DNA of 64,000 nucleotides from Nocardia sp. alder85J (GTDB taxonomy: Bacteria > Actinomycetota > Actinomycetes > Mycobacteriales > Mycobacteriaceae), in the NCBI RefSeq assembly GCF_020176955.2, contig NZ_JAIUCZ020000009.1, positions 186,001-250,000 of the forward strand, written 5' to 3'. The notes under the pieces are model-generated. The model was given only the letters and a program-made list of their open reading frames with translations, did no database searches and had not been told where the DNA came from. A program made the position numbers and the translations under genes. Numbering within the stretch: position 1 is the first letter of the stretch; each line of letters starts with the position of its first letter. This document shows positions 57,448 to 64,000 of the stretch, piece after piece.

Positions 57448-58662
57448 TCAGACGATGCCGGTGGCGGCGAGGTCGGCGAGCTCGTCCGGGCTCAGGCCCA
57501 GGAGTTCGGTGTAGATCTGCGCGGTGTGCTCGCCGAGTTCGGGACCGGTGTGCCGGACGCTGCCCGGGGTTTCGCTGAGTTTGGGGAAGACGTTCTGCAT
57601 CGGGAAGTCGCCGAGGTCCGGATGTGCCAGGCGGACGATCGCTTCCCGCGCGGCGAAGTGCGGATCGGCGAACATGTCGCGGGCGGTGTAGATGCGCCCG
57701 GCGGGAACGCCGTTGCGGTGCAGCAGGTCCAGCAGTTCGTCGGCGGGCAGCGTGGCGGTCCACGCGCCGACCAGGTAGTCCAGTTCGGTCATGTGCTCGC
57801 CGCGCGCGGTGTGGGTGGCGAAACGTTCGGTGGTGGCCAGCTCCGGGCGGCCCATCGCCGCGGCCAGCCGGGTGAACACCGTGTCCTGGTTGGCGGCGAT
57901 GAGGACCAGTTCCCCACCGGCGGTGGGGTAGACGTTGCTCGGGGCGACGTTGGGCAGCACCGCGCCGGTGCGCTCGCGCTGATAGCCGGTGATATCCCAT
58001 TCCGGCAGCAGTGATTCCATCATCGCCAGTACGGCCTCGTAGATCGCCGAGTCCACGATCTGGCCGCGGCCGGTGCGCTCGCGCCGGTGCACCGCGGCGA
58101 GCGTGCCGATGGTGGCGAACACCGCGGCCAGCGAATCGCCCAGGGAGATACCGGCTCTGGCGGGCTGGTGGTCGGGGTCGCCGGTGGTGTACCGGATTCC
58201 GCCCATCGCCTCGCCGATGGATCCGAAACCGGCGCGCGCGGCGTACGGGCCGGTCTGGCCGTAGCCGGTGACCCGGGTCAGGATCAGCCCCGGATTCTCC
58301 GCGCGCAGCGTCTCGAAGTCCAGGCCCCAGCGCTCGAGAGTGCCGGGTCGGAAGTTCTCGACCACGATGTCGGCGCGCGCGATCAGCCGCCGCGCCAATG
58401 CCTGGCCCTCGGCGGTGCGCAGATTGCAGGTCACCGACTTCTTGTTGCGCGCCACCACCGGCCACCACAGCGACCGGCCCTTCGGCTTCTCGCGGCCCCA
58501 TTCGCGCATCGGATCGCCCTGGCCGGGGGACTCCAGTTTGATCACCTCGGCCCCGAAATCACCGAGCAGCTGGCCGCAGAACGGCCCGGCCAGCAACTGG
58601 CCCATCTCGATCACCCGCAGATCGTGTAGCGGGCCCGGCGTGGGCGTGATGGGATCTGCCAT
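57448..58662 (-). CDS. CaiB/BaiF-family CoA-transferase
   Basis: A 404-residue family III CoA-transferase: LLAGPFCGQLLGDFGAEVIK at the start, VARNKKSVTCNL, ENFRPGTLERWG, and GISLGDSLAAVFAT with the catalytic Asp. Compared with the racemase at 10052 it lacks the GHDINY His motif and so should transfer CoA between acids. This would activate a carboxylate from the pathway for beta-oxidation-like steps. Two inverted repeats lie upstream, one of which fits the IclR-type operator with one mismatch. Confidence 0.9.
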   Translation of the reverse strand: MADPITPTPGPLHDLRVIEMGQLLAGPFCGQLLGDFGAEVIKLESPGQGDPMREWGREKPKGRSLWWPVVARNKKSVTCNLRTAEGQALARRLIARADIVVENFRPGTLERWGLDFETLRAENPGLILTRVTGYGQTGPYAARAGFGSIGEAMGGIRYTTGDPDHQPARAGISLGDSLAAVFATIGTLAAVHRRERTGRGQIVDSAIYEAVLAMMESLLPEWDITGYQRERTGAVLPNVAPSNVYPTAGGELVLIAANQDTVFTRLAAAMGRPELATTERFATHTARGEHMTELDYLVGAWTATLPADELLDLLHRNGVPAGRIYTARDMFADPHFAAREAIVRLAHPDLGDFPMQNVFPKLSETPGSVRHTGPELGEHTAQIYTELLGLSPDELADLAATGIV

Positions 58663-58681
58663 GTGGCCGACTCCGTTCTGT

Positions 58682-58786
58682 CACGAACCGTGGCACAGTT
58701 CGTGGCATCGTTGCTGTCACGGTTCCGGCGGCCGGAGCGAGCCACGGCCGCGGCCGGAATGGATACAAGGTATCCCACAGCGAAAC
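58682..58786. promoter_or_regulatory. Promoter region of the CoA-transferase unit with two inverted repeats
   Basis: CACGAAC-N9-GTTCGTG (58682-58704) is a perfect 7-bp inverted repeat 20 bp before the start. GTATC-N7-GAAAC (58770-58786) matches the regulon core with one mismatch. No gene is seen in the 202-bp gap up to the mannosidase. Confidence 0.5.
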
Positions 58787-58864
58787 GGTCGGCAAGATCG
58801 GGGAAACAGGGCTCGGACGCGCGGCCACGCGGGCGAGCGCGCTGCTGGACGGATAAGCGTGCCG

Positions 58865-61800
58865 CTACGCGGACGAGCGCGGGAAGCGCAGGGTGAGCAG
58901 TTGGAAGGGACGCAGGCGGACCCGGATGCCGGTGGGTTCGGAGGTCGCCGCCGGGTCGGGGGCCGGGCGTTCCAGCAGATCGCAGGTGTGACCGCCGGAG
59001 GTGTCGAACCGCGGGGTGATCAGGGCGGTGGCGCGGCCGCCACGGGATTCGTACACCCGCAGCACCACATCGCCGGAGCCGTCGTCGGCGAGTTTCACCG
59101 CGCTGGTCACCACGGCATCGTCGTCGATCTCGAACAGGGGGCGAACCGGTTGCGCGACACCGGTTTCCGGTGCGGTCAGATTGATCCGGTAGCCCTCACG
59201 CACCGCGTCGCCGATCTCGGTGCCCGGGAAGATCGCGTGCCGGAAGCGGTGCACACCCTGGTCGGTGCGGGGATCGGGGAACCGGGGTGCGCGCAGCAGC
59301 GAGAACCGCAGCGTCGTGGTGGCGCCCCCGTCGGGGCGGACCGTGCGGGTCACGTCGTGGCCGTAGGTGGAGCCGCTCACCAGCGCGACACCCCAGCCCG
59401 GCTCGGCGACGTGGACGAAGCGGTGGTTGCAGGCCTCGAATTTCGCCTGTTCCCAGCTGGTATTGGTGTGCGTGGGCCGGAACAGGTGCCCGAACTGGGT
59501 CTCGGCGGCGTACCGTTCGGCGTGGATGTCCAGGGGGAAGGCCAGCTTCAGGAACTTCTCGGTCTCCCGCCAGTCCACCTCGGTGTCGACGGCGAGCCCG
59601 GCGTCACCGGCGCGCAGCGTGAGAGTCTGTGTGACGGTGGATGATCCGAAGCGCCGCAGCGCGCGCACGGCGACCGCCCGATCCGAATTCGCCACGATCG
59701 CCAGGGAATCCAGGTCGGTCAGGTCGGTGCTGGTATTGCGATAGAAGGCGTCGACGTCCCAGGCGTCCCACGCGTTCGGATAATCGGGGTGCAGTTGCAA
59801 CAGGTTCGCCACCGCACCCGGGGGCAGGGTTTCGCGCTGATTCGCGAGATCGACCAGCGATGCCACCAGGCCGTGGTGATCGATCTCCACCCGCACCAGC
59901 TCGTTGGTGAGAACGTAACCGCCGTCGGCGCATTCGGTCACGGTGCAGGCCGCGGCGCCGGTATCCGCGGGGCCCGCGCCACCGGCCGGAATCGACGACC
60001 AGGCGTGCGGGGCCGGGTTGAACAGGTGCGGGCCGGGCGCCTCGCCGCCGAGGGTCCACTGCGCCCGCCGGATCAGTTCCGTCAGCTCCGCGGTGACATC
60101 GGCGTAGGTGGCGGCCGCCTCCCGGTGCACCCAGGCGATCGACGAACCGGGCAGGATGTCGTGGAACTGCAACAGCAGCACCGTTTTCCAGATCCGATCC
60201 AGCGCCTGGTACGGATAGTCGGCCCCGGCCCGCACCGCCGCCGTGGCCGCCCACAGTTCGGCCTCCCGCAGCAGATGCTCGCCGCGCCGATTGCCCTGCT
60301 TCGTCGCGGCCTGGCTGGTGAGCGTGGCCCGATGCAGTTCCAGATACAGCTCGCCGACCCACACCGGCGGATCCTGATACTCGGCCTGCGCCGCGGCGAA
60401 GAATTCGGCGGGGGACTGCCACTGCACCGTGGGCGACCCCTCCAGATCGCGTACCCGCGCGGCCTTCGCGATCATCTCGCGGGTCGTCCCGCCGCCCCCG
60501 TCACCGAATCCGACCGGCGCCAGCGACCGGGTCGCCCGTCCCTTGTCCTTGAAATTCCGTGCGGCATGCGCCAATTCGCGCCCGGTCAGGGCGGAGTTGT
60601 AGGTGTCGACGGGCGGGAAATGGGTGAAGATCCGGGTCCCGTCGATCCCCTCCCACAGGAAGCTGTGGTGCGGGAAGGTATTGGTCCGGCTCCACGAGAT
60701 CTTCTGGGTCAGCAGCCAATCCGACCCGGCGGCCTTGATGATCTGCGGCAGCCCGGCCGCGAAGCCGAAGGTGTCGGGCAGCCACACCTCCCGGCTGTCG
60801 ATACCGAACTCCTCCAGGAAGAACCGCTTCCCGAGGACGAACTGCCGCGCCATCGCCTCCGAACCGGGCATATTGGTGTCGGCCTCCACCCACATGCCGC
60901 CGGTGGGCACGAACCGGCCCTCGGAGATCGCCTTGCGCACTTCCTCGTAGATCTCCGGCCGCTGCTGCTTCAGCATGTCGTACTGCGCGGCCTGCGACAT
61001 CGTGAAGACGAATTCGGGTGCGGCGGTGAGCAATGCGGTCATATTGGCCGCGGTCCGGGCCACCTTGCGGACCGTCTCCCGCAGCGGCCACAGCCACGCG
61101 GTGTCGATGTGCGCGTGCCCGATCGCCGAGACGCGATGCGCCGACGCCGTGGCGGGCCGCGCCAGCACCTCGGCCAGCCGCGCCCGCGCCGCCGTCGCGG
61201 TGCCGTTGACATCGGCCAGGTCGATCGCGTCCAGCGCGCGTCCGACGGCCAGCACGATCTCGTAACGCCGGGCGTCCTCCGGCAATTCGTGCATCAGCTC
61301 GCACAACACCTCGAAATCGAGGACCAGCTGCCAGACCTCCTCGTCGAAGATCGCCAGATCCAGCCGGCCCAGCCGATAGTGCGGCCGATCACCGGCGGTG
61401 AGCTTGTCGCCCAACTCGTTCGGCTGGAACGGGATCCCCGGATTGGACGCGGCCTCCACATGCAGCAGCACCTGCTCACCACCCACCGCCGGCGCGGCCA
61501 CCCGCACCCACTGATTGCGCGGATGCAGCCCCTTCACCGGCGACCCGTCCGGCCGGTAGACCAGCCCCTCACACTGGAAACCCGGTGAGCCCCCTTCGAA
61601 TCCGAGATCGATCAGCGCCTCCACGGTGCGCCCGGCCCACTCCTGCGGTACCGTGCCCTCGACGGTCAGCCAGCTCGTTCCCCAGGGCGCCCCCCACTCG
61701 TCGCCCGACGCGATCGGCGTCCGCGGCGCGGCGAGCCCCTCCGCGACCGGGACCGGCTCGTCCGGCGCCACCCAGACCGATGCCCGCAACGGGACCGACT

Positions 61801-61879
61801 CCGGATAGATCGCGGGAACGATCCGCTCGTGCAGGACACGCGCGAGGCGGTCCTCGATCAACCGGCGATCATCGTGCAT
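58865..61879 (-). CDS. Alpha-mannosidase (glycoside hydrolase family 38)
   Basis: A 1004-residue protein from the ATG at 61879. The GH38 catalytic domain begins after an N-terminal beta domain of about 245 residues: the zinc ligands are in IGHAHIDTAWLW (His255-x-His257 and Asp259), the nucleophile is Asp369 in VWLPDTFGF, and LLLQFHDILPGSS holds another zinc-site His. The C-terminal half is the usual set of beta-sandwiches. There is no signal peptide, so it acts in the cytoplasm, where it would remove alpha-linked mannose from oligosaccharides or glycolipids. It stands alone and appears unrelated to the catabolic operons beside it. The long open frame upstream of the ATG is not coding. Confidence 0.93.
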   Translation of the reverse strand: MHDDRRLIEDRLARVLHERIVPAIYPESVPLRASVWVAPDEPVPVAEGLAAPRTPIASGDEWGAPWGTSWLTVEGTVPQEWAGRTVEALIDLGFEGGSPGFQCEGLVYRPDGSPVKGLHPRNQWVRVAAPAVGGEQVLLHVEAASNPGIPFQPNELGDKLTAGDRPHYRLGRLDLAIFDEEVWQLVLDFEVLCELMHELPEDARRYEIVLAVGRALDAIDLADVNGTATAARARLAEVLARPATASAHRVSAIGHAHIDTAWLWPLRETVRKVARTAANMTALLTAAPEFVFTMSQAAQYDMLKQQRPEIYEEVRKAISEGRFVPTGGMWVEADTNMPGSEAMARQFVLGKRFFLEEFGIDSREVWLPDTFGFAAGLPQIIKAAGSDWLLTQKISWSRTNTFPHHSFLWEGIDGTRIFTHFPPVDTYNSALTGRELAHAARNFKDKGRATRSLAPVGFGDGGGGTTREMIAKAARVRDLEGSPTVQWQSPAEFFAAAQAEYQDPPVWVGELYLELHRATLTSQAATKQGNRRGEHLLREAELWAATAAVRAGADYPYQALDRIWKTVLLLQFHDILPGSSIAWVHREAAATYADVTAELTELIRRAQWTLGGEAPGPHLFNPAPHAWSSIPAGGAGPADTGAAACTVTECADGGYVLTNELVRVEIDHHGLVASLVDLANQRETLPPGAVANLLQLHPDYPNAWDAWDVDAFYRNTSTDLTDLDSLAIVANSDRAVAVRALRRFGSSTVTQTLTLRAGDAGLAVDTEVDWRETEKFLKLAFPLDIHAERYAAETQFGHLFRPTHTNTSWEQAKFEACNHRFVHVAEPGWGVALVSGSTYGHDVTRTVRPDGGATTTLRFSLLRAPRFPDPRTDQGVHRFRHAIFPGTEIGDAVREGYRINLTAPETGVAQPVRPLFEIDDDAVVTSAVKLADDGSGDVVLRVYESRGGRATALITPRFDTSGGHTCDLLERPAPDPAATSEPTGIRVRLRPFQLLTLRFPRSSA

Positions 61880-62017
61880 GGCGGGCTCCCAACCGTGGCC
61901 ACAGCGTCGGACGGTGATGCTCCTGCATCCTAGCGCCGGGCAAACGGCCACGGTGGTGCACTGGACCCGGCCACGATGCCGTGGCCGGACGTCTGGAGTG
62001 AAAGAAGGTCGTTGACG

Positions 62018-62419
62018 ATGGCCGTAACAGGCAAGTCGGCAGTTCCCGGAAAGATCCTGGCGGGTCTGGCACTCGCCGGCGGTATCGGTGTGCTCGGGGC
62101 CCTGACCCCCGCGGTCGCCGCCGCGCAACCGGCCGGCCCCGGCCTGCTGAGCACCTCGTGCAACGCGAACCAGGTGGAAGCGGCGCTGCACGCTCACGCC
62201 CCCGACCTCGCCGCCCGCCTCGACGCGCACCCCCTGCTGAAGGCTCACCTCGAGCACCTGCTGAACATGCCCCCGGACCAGCGGGAACAGCGCCTCGGCG
62301 AACTGCGCGAGCGGCACCCGGAACTGGGCCAGTGGCGGCGTTCGCACCATCCGGACGTGGATCCGGAGGCGGTGCGCGCCGAGTTGCAGCAGGTCCTCGA
62401 CACCTGCTCGACCTACTGA
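62018..62419 (+). CDS. Exported hemophore-like heme-binding protein
   Basis: A 133-residue protein: a signal peptide up to about residue 36 (AVAAA-QP) and a small helical domain with two cysteines, one at the start of the mature part (LLSTSCNANQVEAAL) and one near the C terminus (LDTCSTY). The helices APDLAARLDAHPLLKAHLEHL and the motif 'MPPDQREQRL' resemble mycobacterial hemophore-related proteins (Rv0203 type). The role would be heme binding outside the cytoplasm. It is divergent from the mannosidase gene and followed by a 24-bp tandem repeat. Confidence 0.8.
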   Translation: MAVTGKSAVPGKILAGLALAGGIGVLGALTPAVAAAQPAGPGLLSTSCNANQVEAALHAHAPDLAARLDAHPLLKAHLEHLLNMPPDQREQRLGELRERHPELGQWRRSHHPDVDPEAVRAELQQVLDTCSTY

Positions 62420-62430
62420 GGCGGAAGCCG

Positions 62431-62516
62431 CTGCGGCGGTGCCGCTTCGGGTTACTGCGGCGGTGCCGCTTCGGGTTACTGCGGCGGTGCCGCTTCGGGT
62501 TACTGCGGCGGTGCCG
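62431..62516. repeat. 24-bp tandem repeat, 3.6 copies
   Basis: The unit begins CTGCGGCGGTGCCGCTTCGG and ends GTTA; copies start at 62431, 62455 and 62479, with a 14-base remainder from 62503. The copies are identical, which suggests recent expansion. Each contains a short GCGG-TG-CCGC hairpin. The array begins 11 bp after the hemophore-like gene and may act in termination. The remaining 148 bp up to the LysR gene contain no recognisable gene. Confidence 0.9.
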
Positions 62517-62664
62517 CCGCGGACCGGTCGTCGCGACCCGTTGCGGCGCAGCTCGTTCCGGGATGACGGACGCCCCGGCCCGATCGCCGTCGTCCGTCGC
62601 CGCGGCGCGCTCCTCGATCCGCTCGCACCCCGGCCGTCGCCGGGAACGCAGGTATCCTGCTCGA

Positions 62665-63594
62665 ATGTCACTGCCCGCGCCGGCTCATCTGCACACCTTC
62701 CTCGTGGTGGCCGAGGAGCTGAACATCACCCGTGCGGCCACCCGGCTGCACCTGGCGCAGCAAGCGGTGTCGGCGCAGATCCGGACGCTGGAACGGACCA
62801 TCGGAGTCACGCTGCTGGTCCGCACCTCCCGCGGCGTCGAATTGACCAGCGCGGGAACGGAGCTGGCGAAAAGTGGCGCAGAACTGCTCACCGAGTTCAC
62901 CCGGGTGGTGGAGCGGGTCAGGGCGGCGGCGCACGGACTGTCCGGGCGGCTCCGGCTGGTGTGCAAGCCGCATGCGACCCACGAATTCGCCTTGGCTGTC
63001 ACCGAGGCGATGGAAACCGAACTGCCGGAGCTCGAGATCGAACTGGTGACCGTATCGACCCTGTCCGAGGAACTGGGCCTGCTGACCTCCGGTGGCGCGG
63101 ACGCCTGCTTCCTGTGGCTGCCGGTCGGCGCGGACGCTCTGCACAGTGAGCCGGTGCGGCGCGACCGCCGGATGGTGGCGCTGCCGCAGCGCCATCCACT
63201 GGCGGATCGCACCGCTGTCACACTGGCCGAGCTGGCCGATGACCCGGTGGTGACCGGGCAGGCGGCGGTGCCCGAGGAGGTCCGCCGGCACTGGCTCGCC
63301 GAACCGCGTCCCCACGGCCGCCCGGCCGTCCGCGGGCCCGCGGTGGACCGTATCGAGGATCGAATCCTGTTGGTGGCCAGAGGAAAGGGCGTTTTCTTCG
63401 CGCCCGAACCACTGGCCGGATACTTCCCGCCGCAGGGAGTGCGCTGGGTACCGGTCACCGACGCCGAGCCCTCCGTCCTGGCCCTGGTCTGGACCCGCCG
63501 CATACCGGCGGAGCTGGTGACTCGCCTGCTGACCGTGGTCCGTTCGATCACCGGGTGGGATCAGAACATGGCCCCGTTGGCCCGCACCGTCTGA
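62665..63594 (+). CDS. LysR-family transcriptional regulator
   Basis: A 309-residue regulator with the canonical N-terminal helix-turn-helix (TFLVVAEELNITRAATRLHL, then AQQAVSAQIRTLERTIG) and an effector domain of periplasmic-binding-protein type (LRLVCKPHATHEFALAV onward). TATCCT ends 8 bp before the ATG and there is no ribosome site, so the transcript may be leaderless. Its 3' end overlaps the convergent SDR gene by 34 bp. Its target is not evident, since LysR regulators usually control a divergent gene and the gene upstream points the same way. Confidence 0.92.
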   Translation: MSLPAPAHLHTFLVVAEELNITRAATRLHLAQQAVSAQIRTLERTIGVTLLVRTSRGVELTSAGTELAKSGAELLTEFTRVVERVRAAAHGLSGRLRLVCKPHATHEFALAVTEAMETELPELEIELVTVSTLSEELGLLTSGGADACFLWLPVGADALHSEPVRRDRRMVALPQRHPLADRTAVTLAELADDPVVTGQAAVPEEVRRHWLAEPRPHGRPAVRGPAVDRIEDRILLVARGKGVFFAPEPLAGYFPPQGVRWVPVTDAEPSVLALVWTRRIPAELVTRLLTVVRSITGWDQNMAPLARTV

Positions 63595-64000
63595 CCCGAA
63601 ACCCAGGACGCGTCCGCGCCGACCAGCCAGCCGACCACCGGCGCGATGTCAGCGGGCCGCCCCAGTCGTGCCCGTGGACTGTGCTGTGCGGCGGCCGCCA
63701 TCGACTCCGGCGTCTCGGCACCCTGATAGAACGAGTCGTCGACGGGGCCCGGTGCCACCGCGTTCACTGTGATCCCGCGCGCGCCGAGCTCCTTGGCCGC
63801 TGCCAGCACCATTCGCTCGACGGCCGCCTTCGACCCTGAATAAACTCCGTACGGGCCGGTCATGACCGCGGTCAGTGTGGTCGACAACACCACGTACCGG
63901 CCGTCGTCGGCCAGCCGCCGCGCCGCCGCCCGCAAGGTATAGAAGGCGCTGCGGGTGTTGCGATCGACCAGATGCTCGAAATCCTCGTCGGTGATCTCCG
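63561..64000 (-). CDS. SDR-family oxidoreductase, 5' end cut by window edge
   Basis: The frame runs from the stop at 63561 to the right edge without interruption (about 146 residues seen). It has YVVLSTTLTAVM with the catalytic Ser region, YSGSKAAVERM with Tyr and Lys, ARGITVNAVAPGPVDDSF and the C-terminal WVSGQTVRANGAMF, which make it a classical FabG-like SDR. Residues EITDEDFEHLVDRNTRSAFY extend the frame beyond a more internal Met. The cofactor-binding N terminus lies outside the window. It overlaps the convergent LysR gene. Confidence 0.9.
   Translation of the reverse strand, partial: EITDEDFEHLVDRNTRSAFYTLRAAARRLADDGRYVVLSTTLTAVMTGPYGVYSGSKAAVERMVLAAAKELGARGITVNAVAPGPVDDSFYQGAETPESMAAAAQHSPRARLGRPADIAPVVGWLVGADASWVSGQTVRANGAMF

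Noticed and set aside
62431..62516. CRISPR array
   Set aside because: The repeats are contiguous with no spacers and no cas genes are nearby.
61880..62671. N-terminal extension of the mannosidase to 1268 residues
   Set aside because: The extension is antisense to the hemophore-like gene and to the 24-bp repeat, and the GH38 proteins start near the ATG at 61879.
62439..63149. Plus-strand frame starting with repeated PLRVTAAV units
   Set aside because: It is a translation of the 24-bp tandem repeat in a frame different from the LysR gene and has no conserved motif.
1..64000. Prophage, transposon or genomic island
   Set aside because: No transposase, integrase, phage gene, tRNA-flanking repeat or abrupt base-composition change was seen; only short AT-richer promoter stretches occur.

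Overview
The window is GC-rich, densely coded DNA from a mycolata-type actinomycete, most likely Nocardia or a close relative. This rests on GC-rich codon use, many acyl-CoA dehydrogenase genes, three P450s or Lcp-type oxygenases, a mycobacterial-type hemophore-like protein, a latex-clearing-protein homologue, neocarzinostatin-fold proteins and ATGA-overlapped operons. No rRNA, tRNA, CRISPR array, insertion sequence or integrase was seen. The genus call is inference.

Region 1 (1-14.5 kb) is a lipid side-chain or branched-acyl catabolic operon. A divergent acyl-CoA synthetase faces an SDR dehydrogenase, a calycin-like protein, a short LLM flavin oxidoreductase, a KshA-like Rieske oxygenase, six acyl-CoA dehydrogenases in three adjacent pairs, an alpha-methylacyl-CoA racemase and an enoyl-CoA hydratase. 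Substrates such as sterol side chains or isoprenoids fit. Region 2 (14.5-21.5 kb) holds a lone protein with a caspase-like His-Gly/Cys pattern, an ECF41 sigma factor with its usual oxidoreductase partner, and a three-gene deoxysugar/glycosyltransferase operon. Region 3 (21.5-29.1 kb, minus strand) has two P450s, a MaoC hydratase, an APH-like kinase, an enoyl-CoA hydratase, an alpha/beta hydrolase and an amidohydrolase. A CAACC-N4-GGTTG-type palindrome recurs in front of or within regions 1 and 3, which suggests one shared regulator encoded elsewhere.

Region 4 (29-36 kb) is mixed: two unknown small genes with a TetR regulator, a DUF318-type permease with a His-rich tail behind a CsoR-type operator, a secreted hydrolase, an Asp/Glu-racemase-family protein, a TetR regulator and a double cupin. 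Region 5 (36-44 kb, minus strand) is the most unusual part: a tight eight-gene operon with a nitrilase-type amidase, two paralogues that resemble the bilin-reductase/red chlorophyll catabolite reductase family, a chlorophyllase-like hydrolase, a pheophorbide-oxygenase-like Rieske protein, an unknown protein, an SDR and a second Asp/Glu racemase. Divergent from it is a membrane protein followed by two exported neocarzinostatin-fold proteins.

Region 6 (46.7-49.2 kb) is a latex clearing protein (rubber oxygenase) with a TetR regulator. Region 7 (49.3-58.7 kb) is a five-gene operon (flavin reductase, acyl-CoA-dehydrogenase-like monooxygenase, two aldehyde dehydrogenases, FAD hydroxylase), an IclR regulator, a membrane protein, an isochorismatase-type hydrolase and a CaiB CoA-transferase. 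A 17-bp motif GTTTC-N7-GAAAC, absent from my reading of other promoters, sits before the region 5 operon, its divergent partner, the secreted hydrolase, the five-gene operon, the iclR gene and (one mismatch) the CoA-transferase. I infer an IclR regulon that joins these units into one catabolic system, possibly for a tetrapyrrole-like or other polycyclic or N-containing compound. Region 8 (58.9-64 kb) has a GH38 alpha-mannosidase, a hemophore-like protein, a 24-bp tandem repeat, a LysR regulator and an SDR cut by the window edge.
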